Shown here: positions 41,640-52,534 of the stretch, piece by piece | Position numbering within the stretch: position 1 is the first letter of the stretch | Layout of the letters: every line of letters starts with the position of its first letter | Source: Hortaea werneckii | Lineage: Eukaryota > Ascomycota > Dothideomycetes > Mycosphaerellales > Teratosphaeriaceae | DNA length: 64,000 nucleotides | Direction of reading: 5' to 3' | Assembly: GCA_037044905.1 (NCBI GenBank) | Contig: JBAOKB010000159.1 | Coordinates: forward strand, 372,001 to 436,000 | Program-made: the position numbers and the translations under genes | Notes under the pieces: generated by a model | Database searches by the model: none | What the model saw: the letters and a program-made list of their open reading frames with translations, nothing else | Told to the model about the DNA's origin: nothing

Positions 41640-44600
41640 ATGCTAGAGCGAGCCAAGGCATGTCTGCACTCCGGAGCACGAGATTCTCTGCGATGCGCCC
41701 AATCTGCCCCAGGTCACCACCATCACCACCACCATCGGAGTACGCGCACGCTCCACTCATCCTTCTGGACGCATGGCGCTGGCGACCTCGAGCTACCCCC
41801 ATGGCTGCTGAGCTCGAATCCGGCTCACGGGCTGCCTGCGCATGGCGATAGCAGCGGAGGCAATTCTGGGATTCACAGAAGAAGAGGCAGAGAAAGCACG
41901 GCAACGGTGGAGGCGAGCGATGGCAGTCTGTTTCTCGACTTTCTATACCCACCGCAGGCTCTAGCGTGGCTTAACAAGACTGGCGGGCAGCCGAGGGAGA
42001 AATGGGAAGGACGTAATGCAAGAAGGCTGCCAGACGGCTTCGTTCAAACGAGCAGGGGATATGCATCACGGGCATATTCGCAGCCTGCGCGAGCCCAGGA
42101 TCAGGATGAGAGCGAGAGGCATGGGCAAAGAAGAGACGACGCGAACAGACGTCCCGGTCCCTCTCACCCTTTGATAGGCGAGCTGATGCCGGAGGCAGGC
42201 AGGGCTGAAGAGGCAGGGCAAGTAACTACGAGCGATCTCGAGGGAGGCCAAGACATCGCTCAAGAGCTTATCGGACTTTCTGGAGATCATGGCGAGGAGC
42301 AGACAGACGCTATGGCAAAGCTCCGCAACACCATGTTCGCCTCTCGCGACAGCTACAAGCGTCTTCAGCCTGACAAAGCGCTCCTACTTTCTGATCGCGT
42401 TCTGGGACTGTATGAATCATTGCAAGATTCGGATAAGGAAGATTCGCGCCTCAAGGTCGAGCTACTCTGTTGGCTTTCACCATATGTGACCACGCAGGCT
42501 GAGGCACTTTGCACCGAGCTATACCGCACGATACCAATTGAAGAAAGAACACTTCCCGTGTACCAGGCTGCATTGAACGTCTTTCTACGCCGCGGCAGGC
42601 ACGTCCAAGCTCTAATCTTGCACAAGGAAGCATTGCAGAACATTGGGAACGGCGACCAGGTTACCAAGACCTTTTTCACCTACGCACTTTTGGAGCATCG
42701 CTGGCCACTGGCAATGAATATCGAGTCACAGCATCAAGCTGCGCTAGCTTCGTCGCAGCGAGATGGAGGAGCCAGTAAAACCAACATGTTCTGGTTCCAA
42801 GTCAGCCAGATTCCACAGCTTCTCCCACACGCCTTGGAGTTTGCAAAGTACCTGAAAAGCCTTGCTCAAGCGAAGACAGACAATGAGCAGGTCTACACGT
42901 TCGCGAGAAGGTTCATCCGTGAAGCTTTATTGCAAGAGTTTGAAAATTCCGAACCAGCCCGGTACAAAACATCAGTAGCGCCTCAGGGTGGTTCGAGCCT
43001 GCCCAAACATGAGATCGGGAAGCTTTTTGGCCATTTGCGTGGATTGAGTGACGCAGCAAAACTTTATGAGCGACTTCTCTTCAGCATGATCAGTGTCAAC
43101 CGACGATATCCGTATGCTCAAATACACAGGGTCGTCTCGTTTGTTTACAAAGAACTCAGGAAAAAGGCGGCTAGTGACGGGTATCGCATGGATGAGGGTG
43201 TGCTTTTGACGCTTCTCGATCGGCTGACACACTTCTGGGGGGCCTTGGCAGTGAAAAAGGAGATTCATCACTCCGTCTCTGTCAACCGACTCGTTTCCGA
43301 CTGGGAGGCAGATCACGGAAAAGTGAGTCTTGACGGTGTTAGTCACCTTCTAAGGTGGTATTCCAGCCAGGGCGACTTGGCCAATTTTGAAAAGTGGTGG
43401 GCTTATCTTATTCAACACTTCCCTGAGTTCGCTTCCAGAAAGCCTCTGTTGGCCAATAGGATATATCTGCACGCACGCAGAGCCGACCTGCCAAAGGCAA
43501 AAGAGGCCTTCGGCGAAGTGCAGGAAGCATTGCGGGAGCACAATGAAATAATGCCCACAGCCTGTTGGAATGTCCTCCTTCACGCGTACTCGCGTGACGA
43601 TGATCTTCAAGGTGGGCTTGACGTGCTTTCTGACATGATGGAGCAAGGCTTCAAGCCGGACGAATACTCCTTTCAACCAATCATGGAGATGCTCGCTCGG
43701 CGAGGAGATGTGGAAGGGGTGCGGGATTTGCTGCATCAATACGACACCCTGGTTCAAAAGCGACGGGAAGCCGCGTTCTACGGCAGCCTGATCCAAGCGC
43801 TAGTCAATAGTGGTGACATTGAAGAAGCAGAGGCAGTGTTAAAAGAAGCACTGGTCGAAGTGAGGTCCGCAAGGGTCCGTGGCAGCCTCACAGGAAGCTT
43901 CAACATCATCATCACGGCCTATGCACTCCGCAGAGATGTCGATGCCACTATGCAAACCTATCGGTGGATGAAATCAGAGAACATTAGGTTGGACTCTGAG
44001 ACCTTTGGTGCGCTAATCCAGGCTTTGGCATCTTACCGCCAGACACACGCCGCTTTCAAGATCTTGCGGGTTGTCATGCCCGAGCACGGTTGCAGACCAA
44101 CAGCTTTTCACTATGCTCTGTGCATGACCGGCTATATCAACCAGAAGATGTTCAAGGATGCTTTGGAAGTACACAAGCATATGACAATGCGCAAGATCAA
44201 GCCCAGCATCAGCAGCAATGCCGCGTATCTTGAAGCTCGGGCCAGGAAAGAAGAAAACGAAAAGAACCTATGGGATCGTCGAGATGATAACTGGGACTCA
44301 CGAGTCCGTTTGGATGAAACGATGAAGGACCTCAAACGACTCTTGCAGAAGTTCGGAGAAGGCGACAACTCGGTCAAACATCCGCAGCATCGGTTGGGCC
44401 CTGGAACGAGAGTGCGCTCAGTCAGCAGTGCGTACTTCAGCACGCTCATCTATATCCACGGCCAAACGAGATGCTTCGCTGCCGTGAAACAGCTTCTGGA
44501 GGAGTACAGGTCGCATGGTCGAAAAGTCACCGGCCTGACAGATATTCAAGCACCGATTGACATGATCGGTTCGCTGATGATGGCTCATCTCACCGCTGGG

Positions 44601-45458
44601 CAGCACGATGAGGTCGAACGTTGCTGGGACTTGGCAAAGGAACAGGCGAACGAGATTTCGAAGACTGAGCCCGTGCCGCAGCTGAGGAGCCCCAACGAGG
44701 ATGTCGAGCCTGAGGAATCGGGAGATATTCTTCAACTTCAGCCGCCGAGTGACGCCCAAGAGGCTGGTTTCCAGATCAATTCGAAGTCCACCGCCCCAAA
44801 CAACACCACGGTCGATAAGGGGGCAACAGCTTCCGCCTCAAATTCGCAAACACTCATACCGAGCAACGATCAGAGCGATGCCACAACACCAAAGCCCAGC
44901 CCCGGCCGCTCGTACATCCTCTCCCGTCCCCTTCGCCTCTATCTTTACAGCCTCGGCGCCCAACAGCGGATGCAGGACATGCTCTCCATCGTCTCGCGCC
45001 TCTTCACGCAGGGCTACACCATGGACAACCCGACCTGGAACGCCTTCATCCAGCTCCTCTGCCAGAGCTCGCCACCCCTGGTCCTCCTCGCCTACACCCT
45101 CACCGAGCGCTTCCTGATGCCCAACTTCCCCGGCTGGGCCCCCGTCTCCGCCAACGGATACTTCCCCCACGCTTCCGCCCGACAACAGGGGCTGCAGTAC
45201 ATCCGCGCCCGCTACCTCTCCCCCGGCCAGCTGATGCCGCAGTATAAAACCCTCGTCCACCTCGGCGCGGCCGTGCTGCAGCTCCGATCTATCGAGGCCA
45301 TGGGCCGCCGCGGTCAGATCGATGATCTGGCGGGCATGGACAAGTATATAGGCAGTATGCGGCAGCTGCGCAAGGAGGCACCGAGGACGCTGTTCGCCGT
45401 GCAGAGTATGCCGAAGGTGGACGATGCCTTGCAGAACCGTCTGCTGAGGAGGCAGTAG
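41640..45458 (+). CDS. Large mitochondrial pentatricopeptide repeat (PPR) protein
   Basis: PPR proteins bind organellar RNA and control its processing or translation. One intronless ORF of 1272 residues. The N-terminus MLERAKACLHSGARDSLRCAQ is basic and Ser-rich and looks like a presequence; it is followed by seven His (41715-41735). Helical PPR pairs are clear in the middle: NVLLHAYSRDDDLQGGLDVLSDMMEQGFKPDEYSF, FNIIITAYALRRDVDATMQTYRWM and GALIQALASYRQTHAAFKIL. A less repetitive C-terminal domain follows. Size and layout resemble Neurospora CYA5-type proteins, but I cannot assign the RNA target. The frame is clean across 3.8 kb, which is useful as a control for the frame breaks elsewhere. 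Confidence 0.88.
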   Translation: MLERAKACLHSGARDSLRCAQSAPGHHHHHHHRSTRTLHSSFWTHGAGDLELPPWLLSSNPAHGLPAHGDSSGGNSGIHRRRGRESTATVEASDGSLFLDFLYPPQALAWLNKTGGQPREKWEGRNARRLPDGFVQTSRGYASRAYSQPARAQDQDESERHGQRRDDANRRPGPSHPLIGELMPEAGRAEEAGQVTTSDLEGGQDIAQELIGLSGDHGEEQTDAMAKLRNTMFASRDSYKRLQPDKALLLSDRVLGLYESLQDSDKEDSRLKVELLCWLSPYVTTQAEALCTELYRTIPIEERTLPVYQAALNVFLRRGRHVQALILHKEALQNIGNGDQVTKTFFTYALLEHRWPLAMNIESQHQAALASSQRDGGASKTNMFWFQVSQIPQLLPHALEFAKYLKSLAQAKTDNEQVYTFARRFIREALLQEFENSEPARYKTSVAPQGGSSLPKHEIGKLFGHLRGLSDAAKLYERLLFSMISVNRRYPYAQIHRVVSFVYKELRKKAASDGYRMDEGVLLTLLDRLTHFWGALAVKKEIHHSVSVNRLVSDWEADHGKVSLDGVSHLLRWYSSQGDLANFEKWWAYLIQHFPEFASRKPLLANRIYLHARRADLPKAKEAFGEVQEALREHNEIMPTACWNVLLHAYSRDDDLQGGLDVLSDMMEQGFKPDEYSFQPIMEMLARRGDVEGVRDLLHQYDTLVQKRREAAFYGSLIQALVNSGDIEEAEAVLKEALVEVRSARVRGSLTGSFNIIITAYALRRDVDATMQTYRWMKSENIRLDSETFGALIQALASYRQTHAAFKILRVVMPEHGCRPTAFHYALCMTGYINQKMFKDALEVHKHMTMRKIKPSISSNAAYLEARARKEENEKNLWDRRDDNWDSRVRLDETMKDLKRLLQKFGEGDNSVKHPQHRLGPGTRVRSVSSAYFSTLIYIHGQTRCFAAVKQLLEEYRSHGRKVTGLTDIQAPIDMIGSLMMAHLTAGQHDEVERCWDLAKEQANEISKTEPVPQLRSPNEDVEPEESGDILQLQPPSDAQEAGFQINSKSTAPNNTTVDKGATASASNSQTLIPSNDQSDATTPKPSPGRSYILSRPLRLYLYSLGAQQRMQDMLSIVSRLFTQGYTMDNPTWNAFIQLLCQSSPPLVLLAYTLTERFLMPNFPGWAPVSANGYFPHASARQQGLQYIRARYLSPGQLMPQYKTLVHLGAAVLQLRSIEAMGRRGQIDDLAGMDKYIGSMRQLRKEAPRTLFAVQSMPKVDDALQNRLLRRQ

Positions 45459-45807
45459 TATTCGTGGAGGGGTTATCTAGTAATGATGATGCGAGTGATT
45501 GTAGATACCTGTATGAATATATGTATATACACCACGCCGTTTTCACTGTGGAGCATAACTGTAGATGAGGAGTCACATCCTCCTACCTTATCGCCCGTCT
45601 TGGCCTCGCGATGGTGTCTTATTAATAATCGAGGATGGGAGAAGTTCGCTCGCCCTTTTCATTACATCTTGGTCATTTCTTTCTTTCTTCCAAAAAAGGA
45701 AGCGAAGAATTAAAAAGGTTTTACAAGGCGGAAATATATGAAGAAAACGAAGACCTAATCGTGACGACAAAATCATATTCATATCTGCATAGAAACGGAG
45801 TCACAGG
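45459..45807. terminator. Convergent 3' ends, PPR gene and SPO7
   Basis: 349 bp between facing stops, AT-rich in the middle. No gene. Confidence 0.45.
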
Positions 45808-47276
45808 CTAAGCTTCCGCAGGCTCCTGCTTGATCTCGGTAGTAATCAAGGGCGGCGAACCATCCTCACTGTTCACCTCCTGGCTCTCATCCGGAGGCGA
45901 TTCTGCAGCGACGCTGGACCGTTTGGTCAGCGGAAGGGGAGGAGCGGCGTCTGCTTCTTGCATGAGGGTCTCGGTGGCTGAGAGCCTGCTGCCGCCCTGC
46001 GAGCCGCCTTGTTTGCGCGGCCGCCGAGCGGTGCCGGTAGAGCTGCTACCTCTCCGGGTCCGCTCTTCACCTGCGCGGCGTGGAAGTCGGCCGTCGGATT
46101 CCGGCGTCGGTGTCGTGCTGCGGGAGGATGAACGCGAGTGGGAGCCTGATCGGAGTTGGTCTTCCCGTCTCTGCTGTTTCTCTTTCAGCCGGTCGACGGA
46201 GGGTTTCTCCTTGAGCGCCAGCTTCTCCAGGTCCAACTGGCGCCGGCTTTTGCTGCTGAAGACGCGCACGTTGCGCCAGCCTCGCCAGCCGGTCCACCAG
46301 ATCCAGCCTCCTTCCCGTCGTGCGACTTCTTTCTGTCGTGCCTTTACAACCTTGCGCAGCTCGGTTCGCCGTGCGTTCTCTTTCTCCCAGTACTCCATGC
46401 GGTAGTTCTCCCAGCCTTCCCGGAAGTCCGGCGAGAAGGGCTTCGGTAGCAAGAGCAGCTTCAACACATCACCTGATGGTGCTAAGTCCTCCTCAACCAG
46501 CCCGTGTTTGCTAGCGTGGTGGTTCCAGTGTTCTTTTCCAGCTTCAATATCCTTGGGTACAATCTGAAAGTTCACCTTCTGCTCTCGGAACAAGCCCATG
46601 GGGTCTAGCATGCCCAACCAGCCTTTGATCTCGGTCAAGAAGCTTCCTCTGACCACGACTACTTTCATGTTGAAGCCTCTCAATCCTCGGTTGGTTGTGC
46701 CTACGAACTTGCGTGGCCATTTCACTCCGCGATCGTACATGCCAGTGCCCCAGAAGAGACACAGAGTCACGACCCCGCCGCACCAGCCTAGCTTCTCCGT
46801 CGTCTCGACGACCCAGTAGACACTCCCACCGACGCCGCTGCCATCTTCACGGGGACGGAAGAATAAGAGGTAGGTGAAGAGCGAGACCCAGCTTAGCAGA
46901 GCACCGAAGAGCAGCAGATGCAGGCGTAAGCGAGCACGTAGACTTAAGTACTGCAGCCTCAGGCTCGACTCGAGGATGAGGAGGTTCAGGTAGATCTGCG
47001 GCGGACTCGAGGGCAGACTGTCGCGGGGATCATACGGGGCGGGAGAGGACTGGTGGGTGTGGGCGGGAGGGGGATGGGGGGCGGTGATGGATGGCGCTGG
47101 AGCGGACGATTTGGCCGTCTGGGCAACCTGGTCGGGCGAGACGTTGGGCGGCGGCTGGCCTTTGACGATCTGACGCGCGCTCAGCTCTCAGTCTCTGCCA
47201 TCATTTCTTCGTGGCGCCATCGGCATTGTAGGCGGGAGGAGTCGGCATTTACCTGGTCCAACTTGCTGTTCGACAT
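45808..47276 (-). CDS. SPO7: Spo7-like subunit of the Nem1-Spo7 phosphatase
   Basis: Spo7 anchors and activates the Nem1 phosphatase, which dephosphorylates lipin (Pah1) at the ER/nuclear envelope and so controls phospholipid against triglyceride synthesis. Exons 47276-47253 (eight codons) and 47169-45808 give 461 residues. A Pro-rich N-terminus leads to IYLNLLILESSLRLQYLSLR, a first membrane segment (LLLFGALLSWVSLFTYLLFF) and a second (WCGGVVTLCLFWGTGMY). The conserved RGVKWPRKFVGTTNRGLRGFN follows. A long charged, Ser/Arg-rich tail makes it larger than yeast Spo7 but similar to other filamentous fungi. The frame is intact. Confidence 0.88.
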
Positions 47277-47813
47277 GGCGGTGGTGGGGACGGTGAGGTA
47301 TCACGCGTGTTGGTGACCCGCACACTCTACTGCCCTATGTCGGCATGTGCGTGTCGCTAGCATACAGCACTCGACATCGATTCCATATTGAATGCGGCGG
47401 AGACATGCAATAACGTTGGTATAATACGGCCCTACACACTTCCCGGTTCACACCAGAGCTGACTGGCCGGGCTGAGCTGACCTCTCGGCTTCTTCGGGCC
47501 CGAACAGATGGGCCCGAACATGCCGGAAATCTTACAGCCTTGCTACAGTGTTGCCTCAGCCTTGCTTATTATTGCTCTCCGCCCTTCCTCCTGTTCCCTC
47601 TGTCTGTGGGCATCTCAGATAGGACTACAGCTTCTACGGCTAGAATGACATTCGATTGGATTCTCACTGACTCACGGGGGAAGTAATGGCTCACTACCAA
47701 CACGACGAAGCCGCACGACTTCCATAAAAATCCCATGGCCACTGGACAATTTCAAAAGTCGGTTGTAGGAACTATCTGGTGTACGTAAAAACAGGACCAT
47801 TCCCGGACCGTAT
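47277..47813. other. Intergenic, SPO7 promoter
   Basis: 537 bp between tandem minus-strand genes; no gene or repeat recognised. Confidence 0.5.
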
Positions 47814-49878
47814 CTATCCGGCCTCCACAAAGTGCCGCACATCCTTCAAGAAGAGCGAACACACGATACAGATGCCACCGAAGGCAATACTCATCCAGTC
47901 TGTCACGGATCGGTCAGTGGAAGCTTCTTGACTTAGACGCATGGGGAAGACTTACAAGGCCATCGATACGCCAGCGCGAACGCCTCCTGTGTCTTGTTGA
48001 TCAGAAGGTCCATCCCATACTGGCTATTGTATGGCTCCAGGATTTTGGAGCTCGTGAAGATAATGTGTCTCGCCTCTTCGAATCGGGCCTCGCCGGCGAG
48101 TGTCACTAGTTCAACGATGGTCGGAAGGTCATTGCTGACGCGTCCGGCGAGAGCACCACCAACAATCGTCGTGGCGGCCGCGGTGAATTTGTGGTAGAAG
48201 ACATTGTAGTACGCCGTGAATCCGATTGCACCGCCAACGTAACGGATAGCGAGCGTAATGGACGTGATTGTACCAACCAGCTCATGTGGACACGCGAGCT
48301 GAGCGATAATCGAGCATGGGATAATAACTGCTCCGACACCCAAAGAGGCCATAGATACGATGCCGAGGACGGTGGGCAGGTTCCAAGTTTCGCCGACAGA
48401 CATGGCGCCGGTGCCTTGAAACGATGGTTAGCGCTGCAGGATGGGAAAATGGTCCGGCGATGGTGTGACTTACCGGCGGTCATGATGATAGTGGAGATGA
48501 TCATGACGATTGTCGTCCGACCCTTTGTCACAGGGATTGCCACCAAAGCAATGACTGCACCGAAAATGATACCAAAACCAATAGGCAGTGCTCGCAGGCC
48601 AATATCAAGATGGTTGTCGCCGTACATGTTGTACACCTGCGTCGGGTAGAAGAGAAGGAGGACGAAGAAGTTGCCGCCGCTGAAGAAGGTGATAAGAAGG
48701 ATGAAGGTCATTGTTCGTCGGGCCTTGTGGAAAAGGGCTCCCGGCACCATGGGGTACTTCGCGATGCAAACTTCGTAGACGAAGAAATTGATGATGAGCA
48801 TGATACCGATCACGAAAGGTACCAGGACGTGGATGCTGCTCCATGGGTACTAATCTAGTGTTAGCAAGCCGCAAAAGACTACGAAAGAGTAATGCCGAGA
48901 GCTTACCTGAGAAGCGCCCCACTGCATACCAGCCATGAACATGGTGACACCGGCGGTACTGAGGAAGCCACCAATCCAGTCGACTTCCCTCAAAATCTCC
49001 TTTTTCGGCCGGACTGGAGTGAGTCGGACGGGGTCCTTGTAGCCGACGATCAGGAGTATCAAGCCGACTGCATTCCATGCAGCGATCAGAGCACCGACGT
49101 AACGCCATACACTTGCCTTGGCAATTAGCTGTGCCCACAAGACGGAGGGACAGAAGGGCAAGATGGTGAAGACGACAGCACCGACGTAGGAGCCACGCTT
49201 TCTCGTCGGCACGAGCTCAGCCGTGCCAGCTAAAGCGATCAACTCGTTCAGACCGGCTCCCAATCCAGAAATAACTTGCCCACCTGCCATAACTGATTAG
49301 CAATTGTCTACAGGGAGGAAAGCCATTTTTCTGTCAAGCAGGGCTTACCGATTGCCGTGTTCATTGTATTGGCTGTAGCGGTAACAATTGGGCCAACGAT
49401 CAAAAGAAGCTGACCAACAGCAGCCACCCAACGCCGACCGAACATGTCGGATAGTGCTCCGACGAAGGGACACAAGGATGCGTTGGGAATCAAGTAACCG
49501 ATGACCATCCACTGGTAACGTTCGGCGCCTCCAATGTCCGTGTAGATGTCGGGGAGCAAGGCGCCAAACAAGTATAGTGGGATTTGTGAGCCAACCCACA
49601 AGAACGACATTGCGGTCAGGCCGGTGAAGAGCTTGAAGCACATCTGTTCCATTCCGATATTAGTCGACTTCGCCCATTGCCGCGCGCGTCAGAAGTGTAC
49701 TTACGTGATGGTAGACATTCGGATTTTCATCCTCGACATCATGGATGGCCCTCTCGTCTCGTTCGTGGCCATACCCAGGCTCAGCATGCTCCAGCTTCTC
49801 GACCGGGCTGCCATCGCGACTGCTGCCTTCCATGTTGTGGTGCTTAGTTCCGTCCTTGTCGTGGAAGACTTGCGCCAT
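47814..49878 (-). CDS. MFS transporter, TRI12/siderophore-type (14 TM)
   Basis: DHA2-like carrier of the fungal TRI12 group, whose members export secondary metabolites or move siderophores; the substrate is not deducible. Exons 49878-49705, 49643-49349, 49283-48907, 48849-48474, 48414-47956 and 47899-47814 give 588 residues. The N-terminus is hydrophilic. TM1-2 carry PDIYTDIGG and GALSDMFGRRW (motif A). SGLGAGLNELIALAG and ELVPTRKRG are group-typical. Late segments include SIIAQLACPHELVGTITS and YNVFYHKF. The last exon ends DVRHFVEAG. All five introns join in phase. No biosynthetic genes adjoin it, so a mycotoxin role is not supported. Confidence 0.88.
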
Positions 49879-52534
49879 CACGGTCCCACCAGACAAGTCC
49901 AAATCTTCAAAGACCTAGGGGGTGGAAAAGAAAGATATGTCTGGCTTGCAGCGGAGACAAGACTGCCAGTAGTGGACCCAGAAAAACGTGCAGAGTGCGG
50001 CACAAAGGTTTGTGATATGATGCAGTTGCCCTCACCTACCTTTCGCCTTCTGCGGCGCAGTGGCCATTTCGCGCAGCGCAAACGGTGCCTCGGTATCAAG
50101 ACCAGTCGTGATCTAAGGTTTAATGGGTCCCATCACGCGGGGTTTGGCGGATGGGGTGGAGTACTAGGCAAAAAAGCCCAGGTTTGGCTGTTGGCCAAGC
50201 AGGGAGGCGATCCCTTCGCGGGCCCTTTTTGGGTTTAGAGTTATGCGGAGAAGGGAGGCTTCAAAGACGCGGACTACCCCGCTAGGGACTCTCGGCCTCC
50301 CATGGAGCGAATTTGCGGGGTGCTGATTGGATGACAACGCTTTTATGCTTGACACTGCGCCATTGCATCCGCCCAAAACCGCCACCGTCCGAGCACAGGG
50401 AGCCTCGGTGCCGCCATGTTGCGCTCGAAAGAGAGGTCGGATTTCATCAGTCTACCGAGTACTACCACACTTGGTTGTTCGGTCTGGATCCTTGGATCTC
50501 ATACGCAAGCTTCTATTCCCTCACGGACGGAAAGGTCATGTGCCATGCACTTCGATCTGGCCAACCGTATTGGAACGAAAGTATTCGACCATGGGCGCTA
50601 GACTGTCTGGTAAAGGGTTGGTGGTAATTTCCTGGCCGGTCCCTTCTACTATCAGAGACGGGATGTTGATCAGTTGCGAAGGGAAGTGAATCCTTCCGTG
50701 CATCGAGTAAATAATCCAACGGGCCATGCAGGCCGTTCGCATTGCGTAGTTCTCTTCCTCGGTATAATGTCAGGAAATTATTCTTAGAAACGGTTAATGT
50801 GCAGTCGAGGCGCATTTGCGAGTACAGTACATGCGCTTTCGCGCCTAGGTCGGCTCATCTTTCCTCTGTCATGAATCGACTTCCAAATCTACTCCTGCTA
50901 GCGGTCTTTAAGCTCGCAACAGGTGCATGGTTGAATGTCTTCTTTCTTCTGGGCTTCCTTCGCCTTTACTACATACAGCGGTAGATGTCTCAGATGTACA
51001 ACCTATTAGTCTTCCCAAGTGCCACCATACAGGTATAGTTGCGTCAATTAGACGCGTATGGGGGTGGTAGAGCACATGTGCATGCAGGGTTGCCACGTTC
51101 CTAGTCGGACTTGTCTCGATCTGGAATCTAACTTTCTGGTTGAGTTCAGGAAGATAGATAGACTATTGGCTTATTGTTCAGCGGCTCTTTGATAAAAGCG
51201 CAATTTCATGTGCGTCCCTCCAACAGCCTGTGCCAAATCCTCCATGGTCATGGTCTCACCTTTCCTTCAACACCTGTCAGGCCTGTCCGCCTATCCTCTA
51301 AGACCGGGAAAGGACTTTTGAAACAGATTTTCATTGTTCGTTTGATCGACAAGTTATGGGCCGCCTCTCGTCCTCAAGGGAAGCCGTCGCGTTTATATCA
51401 AAATTGCGGGTCTGTTGACCAGCCGAGGCTCTGCGGTCGCTCTCAACGACATCAACCACCTCGGAGCCCATCATGTGTTAAGATGCAAGAATCCCGTCAC
51501 CATGAAGCTGACTTTGCAGCCCGAGGCGTCGTAATCAACTTCACCGCTTGTTATTGTAGAGGCCGTGCTCGAGAACCGACTGGGCAGCCAACCTCGACTC
51601 CTCAAAAGTGGTGGTGCAATCTTGACTTTGGAGCCCTGCCGCCGAACAGCATCACATGCAAAGATAGTACTCATGGTCTCGCCGGCGATCATCATTCCTT
51701 CGATCTTTCGACTGCCTAGCCGTGAAGAGTCTCTGTTACTGGCGGGCTTCAATAAAAATCGACTCTTTCCCTTTTGCCTTTCTTCTGTCTCGAAAATGTA
51801 CTTGCTGCAGCCTGCTTCCAAAGCCACGCGTAACTAAAAATGCTGGACAGCTCATTAATACCCACAGAGCACGCTGAAGAACTGTCGGCTACCGCGAGAT
51901 TACAGTGTTTTATCTTCGAGGTCTCTACGTCTACGAGCGGATGATTGCGTCGACGTAAGCACCCATAATGTGGATGTACTTGATTCCATTACGGCAATTT
52001 TAGGGCCATCGCATCTCATATCGACTCGCGTTTTGGGCCGTAAGCTGATTGGAAAACTAGTAATTGCCAGCTGGGTTCTCTCTTCGCCGCATATCCGGTT
52101 TGAAAGAAAGTCCAAACTTACTGTCGACATCCGCCTGTGTGTCACGATTATTCACGCGAGGCCAGCGAAGCGTCGGATGTGTGATGAGAGTTATCTGTTG
52201 AACTTCGTGCGTCCGTTCTTCGGAAATGGGCTTGTGGAGCAAAAAGCTTCCCCGTCCCCGACGTCACCGACCACAGGTTTAACACCGGGGCAACCTCGAG
52301 CTGATCTGCATTTCAGCGGGTGCAACGTAACGGGATGCGGTAACTGTAGCCTGTAGCAGCGGTTTTCTATCACCTATACTCCGGCCTTATCTGCGCCGGC
52401 CACAGCATACATCAGCGTCATAATTGGGTAGGCCAGTCTGTGAAGTCGCATCGTCATTTCATCTCTTCCCAGATGTGAGGTGTCTGTGAGGGAAGATACA
52501 AAGTAACTCCTAGAAACCTGATCAGCGAGTCAAG
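49879..52534. promoter_or_regulatory. Long divergent interval between two MFS genes
   Basis: 2.7 kb, the longest gap in the window. Open frames at 51471-51827 (-) and 51970-52356 (+) exceed 100 codons but show no domain or codon pattern that I trust. No RIP-like block or transposon end is seen. A degraded gene cannot be excluded. Confidence 0.4.

Noticed and set aside
46068..46770. SPO7 frame starting with GTG at 46770
   Set aside because: Continuous conserved sequence extends upstream to a short first exon with ATG at 47276; the GTG is internal.
47814..49878. Mycotoxin cluster inferred from the TRI12-type carrier
   Set aside because: No terpene cyclase, polyketide or peptide synthetase, or P450 gene lies in the window; the family is broad.
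51471..52356. Two open frames over 110 codons in the large gap
   Set aside because: No domain, no plausible splice partners and no codon pattern like the neighbouring genes.
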